Source of the DNA: Deltaproteobacteria bacterium
GTDB lineage: Bacteria > JAUYMQ01
Direction: 5' to 3'
NCBI GenBank assembly: GCA_030698575.1
Contig: JAUYMQ010000382.1
Location: forward strand, 1-18,136
DNA length: 18,136 nucleotides
Below the pieces are notes generated by a model. That model did no database searches, was not told the DNA's origin, and saw only the letters and a list, made by a program, of their open reading frames with translations. Shown here in pieces: positions 1 through 12,407 of this stretch (position 1 is its first letter; every line of letters begins with the position of its first letter). The position numbers and the translations under genes were made by a program.

Positions 1-1530
1 CACGAACCCGCCGATGAACATGCCCGTCAACACCTGCGGGTCCGACAGCAGCAACTGAAAATCGGGCTGGTGGTGTTTCACCACGTTGATGAAGGCCGCA
101 ATGATCGCGAGCGAGGCCAGCGAGGCCGCGCCGATGGCAAACCCTTTGCCGATCGCCGCCGTGGTGTTGCCGACTTCGTCGAGCGCATCGGTGATGGCGC
201 GGGTTTGTTTGCCCAGTCCCGCCATCTCGGCGATGCCACCGGCGTTGTCGGCCACCGGGCCGTAGGCATCGACGCTCATCGTGATGCCCACCGTGGCCAG
301 CATCCCGACCGCGGCTATCCCGATGCCGTAGATCCCTGCAACGTAGTCCGAAACGAAGATGCCCGCGGCGATGCAGAGCACCGGTGCCGCGGTGGACTCG
401 AGGCCGATTGCGAGCCCCGTGATGATGTTCGTCGCGGCGCCGGTCTGGCTCGCTTCGGCGATGCGCCGGATCGGGCCCGCGGCGGTGTAATACTCGGTGA
501 TCCAGCCGATGAGGAGCCCGACCAGCGTTCCGGCCACCACCGCGAGGAACACACCGTTGGACATCGCGAGCTGGTGGACGAGCGCGTAGGCCAGGGCGAG
601 GAAGAGAGCTGCCGACAAGAGCGTGGCCATGCGAAGCGCCATCGCGGGGCTCCCCTTGGCGAGTATTCGCATGAACGCGATGCCGATGAGGCTCGCGATG
701 AGGCCCAGGGCAGCCATGCCGAGCGGCATGAACATGAGATCGGCGCGCAGCGTCACCGCGTCGATGTTGGGGCCCAGCTTGGCCATGAGCGCGCCGCCGG
801 CGGTCGCGGCAATGGCGATGGTCGCGATGATGGACCCGACGTAGCTCTCGAAGATGTCGGCGCCCATGCCGGCCACGTCGCCCACGTTGTCGCCCACGTT
901 GTCGGCGATGACGCCCGGGTTCCGCGGGTCGTCTTCGGGGATGCCCGCTTCCAACTTTCCCACGAGATCGGCGCCGACATCGGCGCTCTTCGTGAAGATG
1001 CCTCCGCCGACGCGGGCGAACAGCGCAATCGAGCTGGCCCCCATCGCGAAGCCGTTGATGTAGCTCGACGTGGCGGGATCCCCGCCGAAGATGAGGTAGA
1101 GAACGCCGACGCCCATCAGCCCAAGGCTCGCCACAGCGAGCCCCATGACGGAGCCGCCGTTGAACGCGATGAGAAGGGCGGCTGTCTGCCCTTTCTCCTT
1201 GGCCGCGTTCGCGGTCCGCACGTTCGCCTTGGTCGCCGCGCTCATCCCGAATCGGCCGGCCAGAAGCGAGGAGATCGCGCCGCCTATGAAAGCCAGCGCC
1301 GTCTGGAGGTTCACCGCGAAGCCCAGGAGCACCGCGACGATCACGATGAAGACCGCAAGGATCTGATACTCGCGCTTCAGGAAGACCATGGCGCCGAGGT
1401 GAATCTGATCCGCAATTTCCTGCATCCGCTCCGATCCGGCGGGCGCCGCAAGAATTGCCCTGTAAATCCCGAATGCCACCAGAAGGCCAAACACCCCCAG
1501 AACGACCGGGGCCCACCCCCAGATTTCCAT
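1..1530 (-). CDS. hppA: Membrane-bound pyrophosphatase, K+-dependent type (partial, C-terminus missing)
   Basis: Integral-membrane proton (or sodium) pump that hydrolyses pyrophosphate and moves ions across the cytoplasmic membrane. The first 510 residues are visible and the frame is open to the left edge; full-length relatives have roughly 680-800 residues. The family signature [19 protein letters not shown] is at residues 184-202, followed by the DNVGDNVGD pyrophosphate-binding segment (210-218) and [18 protein letters not shown] (419-436). Many hydrophobic helices alternate with these loops. GNTTAAIGK (454-462) has Ala at the position that is Lys in K+-independent enzymes, so a K+-dependent enzyme is inferred. 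Glu228 in the ADIFESYVG helix sits where, as I recall, sodium-pumping relatives also carry the gate glutamate, so the pumped ion is left open. The ATG at 1530 is preceded by a strong AGGAGGT Shine-Dalgarno (1537-1543). It lies 80 bases after the pth stop codon, so co-transcription is possible. Confidence 0.96.
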   Translation of the reverse strand, partial: MEIWGWAPVVLGVFGLLVAFGIYRAILAAPAGSERMQEIADQIHLGAMVFLKREYQILAVFIVIVAVLLGFAVNLQTALAFIGGAISSLLAGRFGMSAATKANVRTANAAKEKGQTAALLIAFNGGSVMGLAVASLGLMGVGVLYLIFGGDPATSSYINGFAMGASSIALFARVGGGIFTKSADVGADLVGKLEAGIPEDDPRNPGVIADNVGDNVGDVAGMGADIFESYVGSIIATIAIAATAGGALMAKLGPNIDAVTLRADLMFMPLGMAALGLIASLIGIAFMRILAKGSPAMALRMATLLSAALFLALAYALVHQLAMSNGVFLAVVAGTLVGLLIGWITEYYTAAGPIRRIAEASQTGAATNIITGLAIGLESTAAPVLCIAAGIFVSDYVAGIYGIGIAAVGMLATVGITMSVDAYGPVADNAGGIAEMAGLGKQTRAITDALDEVGNTTAAIGKGFAIGAASLASLAIIAAFINVVKHHQPDFQLLLSDPQVLTGMFIGGFV

Positions 1531-1561
1531 TCCCAGACCTCCTTCTCAGGAAACCACCGCG

Positions 1562-1584
1562 CCGGGAGGCCAGGCGCCTCCCGG
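1562..1584 (-). terminator. GC-rich hairpin between pth and hppA (weak terminator or leader structure)
   Basis: A perfect 9-bp inverted repeat (arms 1562-1570 and 1576-1584, loop CAGGC) lies just downstream of the pth stop codon and about 20 bases upstream of the hppA Shine-Dalgarno. On the minus strand it is followed by GCGCGGTGGTTTCC, a poor U-tract. It may be a weak intrinsic terminator for pth, or a hairpin in the hppA leader. The stem is seen in the sequence; the role is inferred. Confidence 0.4.
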
Positions 1585-1610
1585 GGAGCATTTCAATATG
1601 TAGATAAATC

Positions 1611-2183
1611 TCAAGGGTTAAATCGGTTCATCGCAGGAACGATCCCCTCGAAAACGATCGTTTCGAGGGCCTCCACGGCCCGGTCGAGGATCTCGGGGAG
1701 ACGCTCCTCTTCTTCTCGCAAGAAGGGCTGAAGCACGAAGTCCTCCGGGGCGATCCGCACCGGGGGCCGCCCGATTCCGATGCGGAGACGAAGGAAACTG
1801 TCACCGCCCATCACCTCGATGATCGAACGGACCCCGCGCTGTCCGCTATCGCTGCCACGGGCGCGGATCCGGAGCTTCCCGAAGGGAAGATCAAGATCAT
1901 CGTGCACCACGACGACGTCCTCGGGGCGGATGCCGTAGTAGTCCGCCGCTTCCCTGAGGGCGCTCCCCGAAAGATTCATGTAGGTCTGGGGTTTCAGCAG
2001 CAGGATGGCGGCTTCGATATCGTCACGCCGAAGCAGCCCCTGCCACAGGTGCGATCGAAACTTCCGCTTGCCAAGCTTCGCGCCGTGGCGCTCCGCCAAT
2101 CGGTCGATCAAACGGAAGCCGATGTTGTGGCGGGACCCCTCGTACTTCTTGCCCGGATTCCCCAGGCCGGCCAGAAGCTTCAA
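1611..2183 (-). CDS. pth: Peptidyl-tRNA hydrolase
   Basis: Cytoplasmic esterase that releases peptides from prematurely dissociated peptidyl-tRNA so that the tRNA can be reused. The product has 190 residues, the normal bacterial Pth length. Visible family motifs are GLGNPG (6-11), RHNIGF with the catalytic His19 (18-23), KPQTYMNLSG (64-73) and HDDLDLPFGK (94-103) with the conserved Asp. The segment that usually reads GGHNG is here SGQRG (113-117), so the His-Asn pair that contacts substrate in E. coli Pth is replaced by Gln-Arg. The rest of the fold appears intact (RLRIGIGRP follows), so the enzyme is probably active. The start is a TTG at 2183, placed so that the protein begins MKLLAGLGNPG as in the family. 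The ribosome binding site is weak, and the rplY stop is only 15 bases upstream, so translational coupling to rplY is likely. Confidence 0.96.
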   Translation of the reverse strand: MKLLAGLGNPGKKYEGSRHNIGFRLIDRLAERHGAKLGKRKFRSHLWQGLLRRDDIEAAILLLKPQTYMNLSGSALREAADYYGIRPEDVVVVHDDLDLPFGKLRIRARGSDSGQRGVRSIIEVMGGDSFLRLRIGIGRPPVRIAPEDFVLQPFLREEEERLPEILDRAVEALETIVFEGIVPAMNRFNP

Positions 2184-2198
2184 GATGGGCGGCTCGCC

Positions 2199-2927
2199 CT
2201 AATCGTCCTTGCCCTTGGCCTTGGCCTTGGCGTCGCCCTTCCCCTTGGCGTCGCCGTCCGCCGCAGCCGCACCCTCGGCCGGCGCTTCGGCGCCCTCGGC
2301 ACCAGGCGCCACCTCCCCTGCCGGCAGCTCGCCTTCGACCGGCGCCGCAGCCTCTTCCTCAGCCATCGGCGAAGTGACGGTGGCCACGGTCGTGGTCAGT
2401 TCCTCGATAATCTTCACTCCCGCGGGGACAATCAGGTCGCTCACGTGGATCAAATCGCCGATCCCGAGGGCCGTCACGTCTACCTCGACCACCTCGGGAA
2501 TGCTTCCCGGGAGGCATTCCACGCGCAGCTCGCGCAGCCCCTGATCGAGAATCCCGCCCTCGTCGATGCCGGCCGCCTTTCCGATGAGCCGGATGGGAAC
2601 ATCCACCTCAATCGCCTCGTCCATGCGGATCTGGTAGAGGTCCGCGTGAAGGGGCACGCGCTTGATCGGGTCGACCTGGAGATCGCGGAGCAAGACGACC
2701 TTTTCTCCCTCTTCCGACCGCCCGCCGATGGTGAGGCGGATCAAGGTGTTTGTGCCCGCCTCGGTGTCCACCGCCTTCATGAGCGCGCGCGGATCGACGG
2801 CAAGCATCACGTTCTCGAGACCGTGGCCGTAGAGGATCGCCGGGATCATCCCTTTCGCGCGAATCTTTCGCGCGACGCCCTTTCTCGTACCTGTCCGCAG
2901 TTCGACGCTGAGTTCCGATCGTTCCAT
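2199..2927 (-). CDS. rplY: 50S ribosomal protein L25 (long TL5/CTC form)
   Basis: Binds 5S rRNA in the large ribosomal subunit. The 242-residue product is the long form: an N-terminal L25 5S-binding domain (about residues 4-93, including GVARKIRAKGMIPAILYG near 17-34 and LHADLYQI at 93-100) and the C-terminal beta-rich TL5/CTC domain (about 101-187). A low-complexity tail (188-242) is made of Ala, Glu, Gly and Pro and ends in alternating Lys/Gly/Ala/Asp. The tail is encoded by short imperfect repeats and is probably disordered. The ATG at 2927 has AGGAGA at 2936-2941, eight bases upstream. The gene sits between prs and pth, an arrangement common in this part of bacterial diversity and consistent with one translation-related transcript. 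Confidence 0.96.
   Translation of the reverse strand: MERSELSVELRTGTRKGVARKIRAKGMIPAILYGHGLENVMLAVDPRALMKAVDTEAGTNTLIRLTIGGRSEEGEKVVLLRDLQVDPIKRVPLHADLYQIRMDEAIEVDVPIRLIGKAAGIDEGGILDQGLRELRVECLPGSIPEVVEVDVTALGIGDLIHVSDLIVPAGVKIIEELTTTVATVTSPMAEEEAAAPVEGELPAGEVAPGAEGAEAPAEGAAAADGDAKGKGDAKAKAKGKDD
2213..2230. repeat. Three tandem copies of CCTTGG inside the rplY tail
   Basis: Three perfect head-to-tail CCTTGG hexamers encode part of the Lys/Ala/Gly-rich C-terminal tail of L25. The repeat unit is a multiple of three, so copy-number change would keep the reading frame. Confidence 0.7.
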
Positions 2928-2982
2928 TGGTACAATCTCCTGGCTGCGCTCCTGCCGCGTCAGGCGGCGGGCGCCGATCCGG

Positions 2983-3924
2983 TCAGAAGAAAAGGGAGCT
3001 GACCGAGGTCTCCGAGTGAATCCGCTTGATGGCCTCGCTGAGAAGAGGCGCGATGCTCACGACCTTGATCCGTGGGCAGGCGTTCGCCTCCTCGCGCAGC
3101 GGGATGGTGTTCGTCACGAGGAGTTCCTCGATGTTCGACTCCTCGATGCGCTTCACCGCCGGCCCTGATAGCACCGGATGCGTGGTCGCCGCAAAGACAC
3201 GCTTTGCGCCGGCCTCGGCAAGCGCTGCGGCGCCCTTCACCAGCGTGCCGCCGGTATCGACGATGTCGTCGACGAGAATGGCCGTCTTCCCATCGACATC
3301 TCCGATAATGTTCATCACCTCGGTAACGTTCGCCGCCTCGCGCCGCTTGTCGATGATGGCCAGACCGACATCCAGCCGCTTGGCGTGCGCCCTCGCTCGT
3401 TCCACGCCGCCTGCGTCTGGCGCCACGATGATGAGATCATCCTTGTAGTGCTGTTCGATGTACTTCAGGACAACCGGCGCGGCGAAAAGGTTGTCGACGG
3501 GGATATTGAAGAATCCCTGGATCTGCCCCGCGTGCAGATCCATGCAGAGCACGCGATCGGCGCCGCTGGTCGAGATCAGATCAGCCACAAGCCGGGCCGT
3601 GATCGGCGTGCGGGACGCCAGCTTCCGGTCCTGCCGGGAGTAGCCGTAGTAAGGCATGACCGCCGTGATGCGCTTGGCCGAAGCGCGCCGCACGGCGTCG
3701 CACATGATGAGCAGCTCCATCAAATTCGTGTTGCTGGGGGTACTCGTCGATTGCACCAGGAAGACGTCGCAGCCGCGGACGTTCTCCTCGATCTCCACCA
3801 TGATCTCGCCGTCCGAGAAGGGACGCACCTCCGCCTTTCCGAGCGGAACGCCCAGGTTTTCGCAGATCTCCCGGGCCAGCGACGGATTGGAATTGCCGGA
3901 GAAGACCTTCATTGCCTCGGTCAT
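2983..3924 (-). CDS. prs: Ribose-phosphate pyrophosphokinase (PRPP synthetase)
   Basis: Makes phosphoribosyl pyrophosphate from ribose 5-phosphate and ATP, feeding purine, pyrimidine, NAD, histidine and tryptophan synthesis in the cytoplasm. The product has 313 residues, typical of class I enzymes. Motifs: [10 protein letters not shown] near the N-terminus, SRQDRK of the catalytic flexible region (96-101), [11 protein letters not shown] with the catalytic His (129-139), [11 protein letters not shown] (167-177) and the PRPP-binding loop DDIVDTGGT (219-227). The ATG at 3924 was chosen because it gives the family length. The open frame continues upstream but would read through the tRNA gene. A second ATG 12 bases downstream (3912) is possible; neither has a strong Shine-Dalgarno. 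It lies 50 bases after tRNA-Gln and 55 bases before rplY. Confidence 0.97.
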   Translation of the reverse strand: MTEAMKVFSGNSNPSLAREICENLGVPLGKAEVRPFSDGEIMVEIEENVRGCDVFLVQSTSTPSNTNLMELLIMCDAVRRASAKRITAVMPYYGYSRQDRKLASRTPITARLVADLISTSGADRVLCMDLHAGQIQGFFNIPVDNLFAAPVVLKYIEQHYKDDLIIVAPDAGGVERARAHAKRLDVGLAIIDKRREAANVTEVMNIIGDVDGKTAILVDDIVDTGGTLVKGAAALAEAGAKRVFAATTHPVLSGPAVKRIEESNIEELLVTNTIPLREEANACPRIKVVSIAPLLSEAIKRIHSETSVSSLFF

Positions 3925-3974
3925 GGCGACGTTCCCCGGAAAGCGTGGAGATGGCGGGTGATAGCGTCTCGAAC

Positions 3975-4049
3975 TGGTTGGGGCGGCAGGATTCGAACCT
4001 GCGAATGCGGGATCCAAAGTCCCGTGCCTTGCCGCTTGGCTACGCCCCA
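3975..4049 (-). tRNA. tRNA-Gln, anticodon UUG
   Basis: A complete cloverleaf can be drawn on the minus strand: acceptor TGGGGCG paired with CGCCCCA, D-arm GCC/GGC, anticodon stem CGGGA/TCCCG around loop CTTTGGA (anticodon TTG, reading CAA), T-stem GCAGG/CCTGC with loop TTCGAAT, discriminator A, and an encoded CCA (3975-3977). The 5'-U at position 1 and the sequence GCCAAGCGG in the D-arm match the usual bacterial tRNA-Gln. It lies between ispE (30 bases upstream) and prs (50 bases downstream), so it is probably excised from their common transcript. Confidence 0.97.
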
Positions 4050-4079
4050 GTAAGCGGCGCTGGCCGCCGGGCGCTCGTC

Positions 4080-4943
4080 TCAAGCCGGCTCGAGGTTCCT
4101 GGCCAGAAAGACCCGCCAGTTCGGCGCGAGCCTGAGCGAGTCGTAGGCGTATCGCGCGCGCGACACCTCCCTGAAAACACCAAAGACCGTGGGGCCGCTT
4201 CCGGAAACCAGCGCGCCCACGGCCCCCAGCCCCATCAGGCGCTCTTTCAACCGCTGAAGCACGGGGTACCGAGGCAGGGTGACCGCCTCAAGGTCGTTGG
4301 CGAGGGAGGCGCTTAAGTTGCTCCAATACCTTGAAATCGGGGGTACTTTAGGTTGTGGTCGCCCCCTTGTCAACGGCCCGCGAAGCCGATCGTAGGCCCA
4401 GGCGGTGGACACCTCGAAGCCCGGGTTGACCAGCACGAACCAGGTCTCCGGCATGGGCGGCAGGGGGGTGAGAATCTCACCAATTCCCCGCGCCAGTGCG
4501 GGGCGGCCCTCGAGGAAGAAGGGAACATCGGCCCCGAGCGAGGCCGCCAGACGAGCCAGGGACCGCTTTCCAATCGGCCCACCGGCGAGCCGGTTGAGCC
4601 CTTGAAGCACCGCCGCGGCGTCGGAACTGCCGCCGCCAAGCCCCGCTCCGGCCGGCACCGCCTTCCCGAGGCCGATGCGCACGCCGCGCCGGAGCCCCGC
4701 TGCCTCCATGAATTCCGCGGCTGCACGAACGGCCAGGTTCCCATCGCCGCTGGGAATATCGGCGCTGTTCGTCATGAGCGTCACCCCCCGCCCCCCGAAG
4801 GAAACCTCCACCAGGTCGCCGAGTGTGAGCGGCACCATGACCGTCTCGATGTCGTGGTAGCCGTCCTCGCGGCGGCCGAGCACGCGCAGGGTCAGGTTCA
4901 CCTTCGCGGGCGCGAAAAGTTGCACTGTCTCAGTCGCGGCCAC
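4080..4943 (-). CDS. ispE: 4-diphosphocytidyl-2-C-methyl-D-erythritol kinase
   Basis: ATP-dependent kinase of the non-mevalonate (MEP) isoprenoid pathway, phosphorylating CDP-methylerythritol in the cytoplasm. The 287-residue product is a GHMP kinase: [10 protein letters not shown] with the conserved Lys (10-19), the glycine-rich ATP loop [14 protein letters not shown] (97-110), GADVPFF with the catalytic Asp139 (137-143) and GSGPTVFG (248-255). The start is a GTG at 4943 with GGAGGC at 4949-4954, five bases upstream. It follows clpB by 27 bases and precedes tRNA-Gln and prs. The ispE/prs neighbourhood is widely conserved in bacteria. The presence of ispE implies that this organism uses the MEP route for isoprenoids. 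Confidence 0.97.
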   Translation of the reverse strand: MAATETVQLFAPAKVNLTLRVLGRREDGYHDIETVMVPLTLGDLVEVSFGGRGVTLMTNSADIPSGDGNLAVRAAAEFMEAAGLRRGVRIGLGKAVPAGAGLGGGSSDAAAVLQGLNRLAGGPIGKRSLARLAASLGADVPFFLEGRPALARGIGEILTPLPPMPETWFVLVNPGFEVSTAWAYDRLRGPLTRGRPQPKVPPISRYWSNLSASLANDLEAVTLPRYPVLQRLKERLMGLGAVGALVSGSGPTVFGVFREVSRARYAYDSLRLAPNWRVFLARNLEPA

Positions 4944-4970
4944 GGGATGCCTCCGTCAGGGAACCTTCTC

Positions 4971-7556
<2,586 letters not shown>

Positions 7557-7686
7557 CAACAAAGCTCCTTGGGCATCGGGGGACCTCTGAAACCAAATTA
7601 CAGGAACATCGCCCGGCATCGCGGGGCCACTCGTAACCTGCGCACGATGGCGGTGGGGGTCAACCGCCGGCGGGCGAAAAACGGGT

Positions 7687-7711
7687 GGAAAATCGAAGGG
7701 CCGGGTGGCCC
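7687..7711 (-). terminator. Candidate intrinsic terminator after the DUF1844 gene
   Basis: On the minus strand, a short GC stem (GGGCC/GGCCC, arms 7707-7711 and 7698-7702, 4-base loop) is followed by TTCGATTTT. It lies about 34 bases after the stop codon of the DUF1844 gene and before clpB. The stem is only 5 bp, so strength is doubtful, but the position suits separation of the two transcripts. Confidence 0.4.
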
Positions 7712-7744
7712 GGGGTGATGGCGCAAAGGGAACGGAAGAGAGGG

Positions 7745-8158
7745 CTAGATGCGGCCGGAGGCCTTCAGAAAGCGGAGCCGGAGGTCGTAGAGGACAGCCT
7801 CGAGGGTCTTCTTCTCCTCGTCGCTCAGATTCCCCCGGGTCTTCTGCTCGAGCATCCCGAGCAGATCGATGGTCTGCTGGGCGACGGGGAGATTCTGCTC
7901 GACCTTCTTGGTGAAGGGATCAGGGATTTCCCCGAGCTGCGCGAGGGCACTGCTCGAAAGTGAGAAGACGAAAGTCGTGAAGGTGATCTCGGGTGGCGGG
8001 ACCCCCTTTTCAGCGCCGCTCGTGGGGGGCTCGCTGGCTGGGGGCGCCTCGGGGGAAGGTTCTGCCGCTTTGCTCTGGCCGCGGCGGTCGGAGACGCGAA
8101 ATCGCGGCGATCGGCCTTCCTTCTGATTCTTTTCGTCTTCCTCGTCGGACCTGGCCAT
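7745..8158 (-). CDS. DUF1844 domain protein
   Basis: A 137-residue protein of unknown function. The N-terminal half (about 1-60) is charged and rich in Pro, Ala, Ser and Glu, probably disordered. The C-terminal half carries the DUF1844 core: [20 protein letters not shown] (about 62-81), then [25 protein letters not shown] and a final LYDLRLRFL helix. The family is found in diverse diderm bacteria; I know of no assigned biochemical role. No signal peptide or membrane segment is visible. The ATG at 8158 has GGAGG eight bases upstream and is preferred to a TTG seven codons earlier. It lies 54 bases downstream of the 108-residue hypothetical gene, so the two probably form one transcript ending at the hairpin near 7700. 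Confidence 0.9.
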   Translation of the reverse strand: MARSDEEDEKNQKEGRSPRFRVSDRRGQSKAAEPSPEAPPASEPPTSGAEKGVPPPEITFTTFVFSLSSSALAQLGEIPDPFTKKVEQNLPVAQQTIDLLGMLEQKTRGNLSDEEKKTLEAVLYDLRLRFLKASGRI

Positions 8159-8212
8159 GGCGAGGGCCTCCGGAGTCAAAGTGCGCGGGCAATCCCGCGC
8201 TTCGTCTAGGGC

Positions 8213-8539
8213 CTAAGCATTCTCGTCCGGCGTGTCAACCGGATCGTCTTCGGCGGACACGGCCTCCGGGGGCGCCTCCAGCGCGGCGAACGGGGCGTCT
8301 TCCTGGAGGGCTTCCCCTGGCTCCGCCTCCTCGGAAAGGGCCGGTTCAACGGCCTGCACCTTGGCCCTCGGCTTCGGGGCGGGCTTCAGCTCTTCCTCCT
8401 CGAGGTTCAGGATCTCGGAACTCCCCTCGCGATCGGGGAGAGAGCCGATGAAGCCGTCGAACTCCTCTGTGGTCAGGAGCCCCTTTCGAATCGAGCGCTC
8501 CGCGATGCGCTTGTCGTAGTGGATGAAGGGTTTCTCCAT
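8213..8539 (-). CDS. Hypothetical protein, basic N-terminus and acidic tail
   Basis: A 108-residue protein that I do not recognise with certainty. The first 35 residues look like a compact conserved segment: KPFIHYDKRIAERSIRKGLL (3-22), then TTEEFDGFIGSLPD. The remainder (about 40-108) is strongly acidic and rich in Glu, Ala and Pro, probably disordered. No signal peptide, membrane helix or catalytic motif is visible. The ATG at 8539 has GGAGG ten bases upstream, and a TTGACA-type promoter lies about 80 bases upstream, which supports real expression. It is the first gene of a probable two-gene unit with the DUF1844 gene and is divergent from bamD. Function unknown. Confidence 0.8.
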   Translation of the reverse strand: MEKPFIHYDKRIAERSIRKGLLTTEEFDGFIGSLPDREGSSEILNLEEEELKPAPKPRAKVQAVEPALSEEAEPGEALQEDAPFAALEAPPEAVSAEDDPVDTPDENA

Positions 8540-8617
8540 GGAAGGGCGTCCTCCGGGATGAACTTCGTGGTGAATGGAACAAAATTTTAAAGAAAATCAG
8601 GCCGTTGAGAGAAGCGG

Positions 8618-8646
8618 AAAGTAGTGGGCCGGGCCGGTGCTGTCAA
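8618..8646 (-). promoter_or_regulatory. Sigma-70-type promoter for the hypothetical/DUF1844 pair
   Basis: On the minus strand, a perfect -35 TTGACA (8641-8646) is separated by 17 bases from TACTTT (8618-8623). Transcription would start near 8611, giving a leader of about 70 bases with an AT-rich patch around 8580-8597. The -10 is a weak match, but the spacing and the full -35 match support it. Confidence 0.55.
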
Positions 8647-8669
8647 GTGTCCCGGACGACGTCATCCCC

Positions 8670-8699
8670 TTGACACCCGCGGGGCCCGCGTCCTACCCT
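8670..8699 (+). promoter_or_regulatory. Sigma-70-type promoter for bamD
   Basis: A perfect -35 TTGACA (8670-8675) is separated by 18 bases from TACCCT (8694-8699). The expected start is near 8706, leaving a leader of about 60 bases before the bamD ATG. The spacer contains an inverted repeat CGCGGG-G-CCCGCG (8678-8690) that could be an operator, though such repeats arise easily in GC-rich DNA. Confidence 0.5.
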
Positions 8700-8766
8700 A
8701 CCGTCGCATTCGTAAACTAATCCGCACGCAACTCCCCCAAGGCGGCACGCACAGGAAGGATCCTTC

Positions 8767-9645
8767 ATGAGGCGTTCCCGGCTGACAGCCCGCCTCGGGC
8801 TTGCGTTGCTCCTCACTCTGCCACCGCTCGTCACCGGCTGCGCCAACAAAGAGCCGGCGCAGATCGATCGCCTGCTCACCGCCGAGGAACTCTACGAGCG
8901 CGGTATCGGGCAACTCAAACCGCACCGGAGCTTCCTCTTCTTCGAAGGCGTCGACACCGACGACGCCGTCGCGACTTTCCAGCAGATTATCGACAATTTT
9001 CCGGCCTCAGAGTACGCCCTCCAGGCGGAATTGATGATCGGACAGGCCTACTTCGACGACGGCCGGTATGAAGAGGCATCGGTATTCTACGAGGATTTCG
9101 TCAAGACGCATCCGACTCATGGCAGCGTCCCGCAGGCCATCTACCAGGCGGGCATGTGCAAGTTCAACAAGCTTCCTACCGAGGATCGGGATCAAACGCC
9201 GACCAAGGACGCCGCCGGATTCTTCGAGTTGCTGATTAACAAGTTTCCCGGAACGCCTTTCGCCGACAAGGGACAGGAACGCCTGAGGGAGTGCAAGGGG
9301 AGACTCGCCGAGCACGACTACGCAGTTGCGGAATTCTATGTGAAGCAGAGCGACTATCAGGGCGCCCTCAACCGCTGCAGCGCCATGTTGGCGAACTATC
9401 CTGACTCCGGTCACGAAGCGCAGGCGCTCTACTGCATTGGCGAAGCCCACTTCCACCTTGCGCAGCCGGAGCTGGCGCGCGACGCGTTCCAGCTTCTCGT
9501 CGAGGATTATCCATCGGATCCCAAGGCGGAACTCGCGCGCAGCTATATGGCCCGTCTCGACTCGCTGAACGATTCGCTGGAGGATGAGGCGTACGATACC
9601 CGCGAGAAAGAGATCGCGCGGGGTTCCCTGGATCCGGAATACTGA
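8767..9645 (+). CDS. bamD: Outer-membrane assembly lipoprotein BamD (YfiO family)
   Basis: Periplasm-facing lipoprotein of the BAM complex, which folds beta-barrel proteins into the outer membrane. The 292-residue product starts with a basic, hydrophobic signal peptide (1-24) and a lipobox LVTGC, giving lipidation at Cys25 with Ala at +2, compatible with outer-membrane sorting. The mature part is built of TPR-like helical repeats: AVATFQQIIDNFPASEYALQAELMIGQAYF (about 67-96), YEEASVFYEDFVKTHP (101-116), FFELLINKFPGTPFADKG (152-169), YQGALNRCSAMLANYPDSG (197-215) and ARDAFQLLVEDYPSDPKA (237-254). This pattern of Tyr/Phe-Pro followed by Ser/Thr is typical of BamD. The ATG at 8767 follows AGGAAGGA. 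Another TPR lipoprotein of the same superfamily is a less likely alternative. The stop lies three bases from the convergent alaS stop. Confidence 0.9.
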   Translation: MRRSRLTARLGLALLLTLPPLVTGCANKEPAQIDRLLTAEELYERGIGQLKPHRSFLFFEGVDTDDAVATFQQIIDNFPASEYALQAELMIGQAYFDDGRYEEASVFYEDFVKTHPTHGSVPQAIYQAGMCKFNKLPTEDRDQTPTKDAAGFFELLINKFPGTPFADKGQERLRECKGRLAEHDYAVAEFYVKQSDYQGALNRCSAMLANYPDSGHEAQALYCIGEAHFHLAQPELARDAFQLLVEDYPSDPKAELARSYMARLDSLNDSLEDEAYDTREKEIARGSLDPEY

Positions 9646-9648
9646 TTG

Positions 9649-12294
<2,646 letters not shown>

Positions 12295-12300
12295 GGGCGA

Positions 12301-12330
12301 AAGATACCCCAAGGCCGGAGAAGGCGGCAA
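12301..12330 (-). promoter_or_regulatory. Candidate alaS promoter, possibly giving a leaderless mRNA
   Basis: On the minus strand, TTGCCG (12325-12330), an 18-base spacer and TATCTT (12301-12306) lie directly before the alaS ATG. With the usual 6-8 base distance, transcription would begin at or next to the start codon at 12294, which also lacks a Shine-Dalgarno. Both hexamers match the consensus at four of six positions. Confidence 0.4.
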
Positions 12331-12351
12331 GGGGACGCTCCCTCCCGGCCC

Positions 12352-12384
12352 AACGAGAAGCGCCGGTCCGCGTGGGACCGGCGC
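12352..12384 (-). terminator. Rho-independent terminator after pilT
   Basis: A perfect 10-bp GC-rich stem (arms 12360-12369 and 12375-12384) with a 5-base loop is followed on the minus strand by TTCTCGTT. It starts 24 bases after the pilT stop codon and precedes alaS, so it should end the recA/pilT transcript and isolate alaS on its own promoter. Confidence 0.75.
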
Positions 12385-12407
12385 CGGGCGAACCTCCGTC
12401 GAGGGGC

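Noticed and set aside
70-1731. Long plus-strand open frame (553 codons) opposite hppA and pth
   Set aside because: Its product is a low-complexity His/Arg/Asp/Gly-rich chain with no domain pattern, exactly opposite well-supported genes; a by-product of high GC codon use.
3925-4083. N-terminal extension of prs through the tRNA gene
   Set aside because: The extra 53 codons include the antisense-free reading of tRNA-Gln itself; the family length and start motif fit the ATG at 3924.
7557-7744. Possible heat-shock (sigma-32 or CIRCE) promoter for clpB
   Set aside because: A TTGACC hexamer is present on the minus strand but no -10 lies at a valid distance, and no CIRCE inverted repeat was seen.
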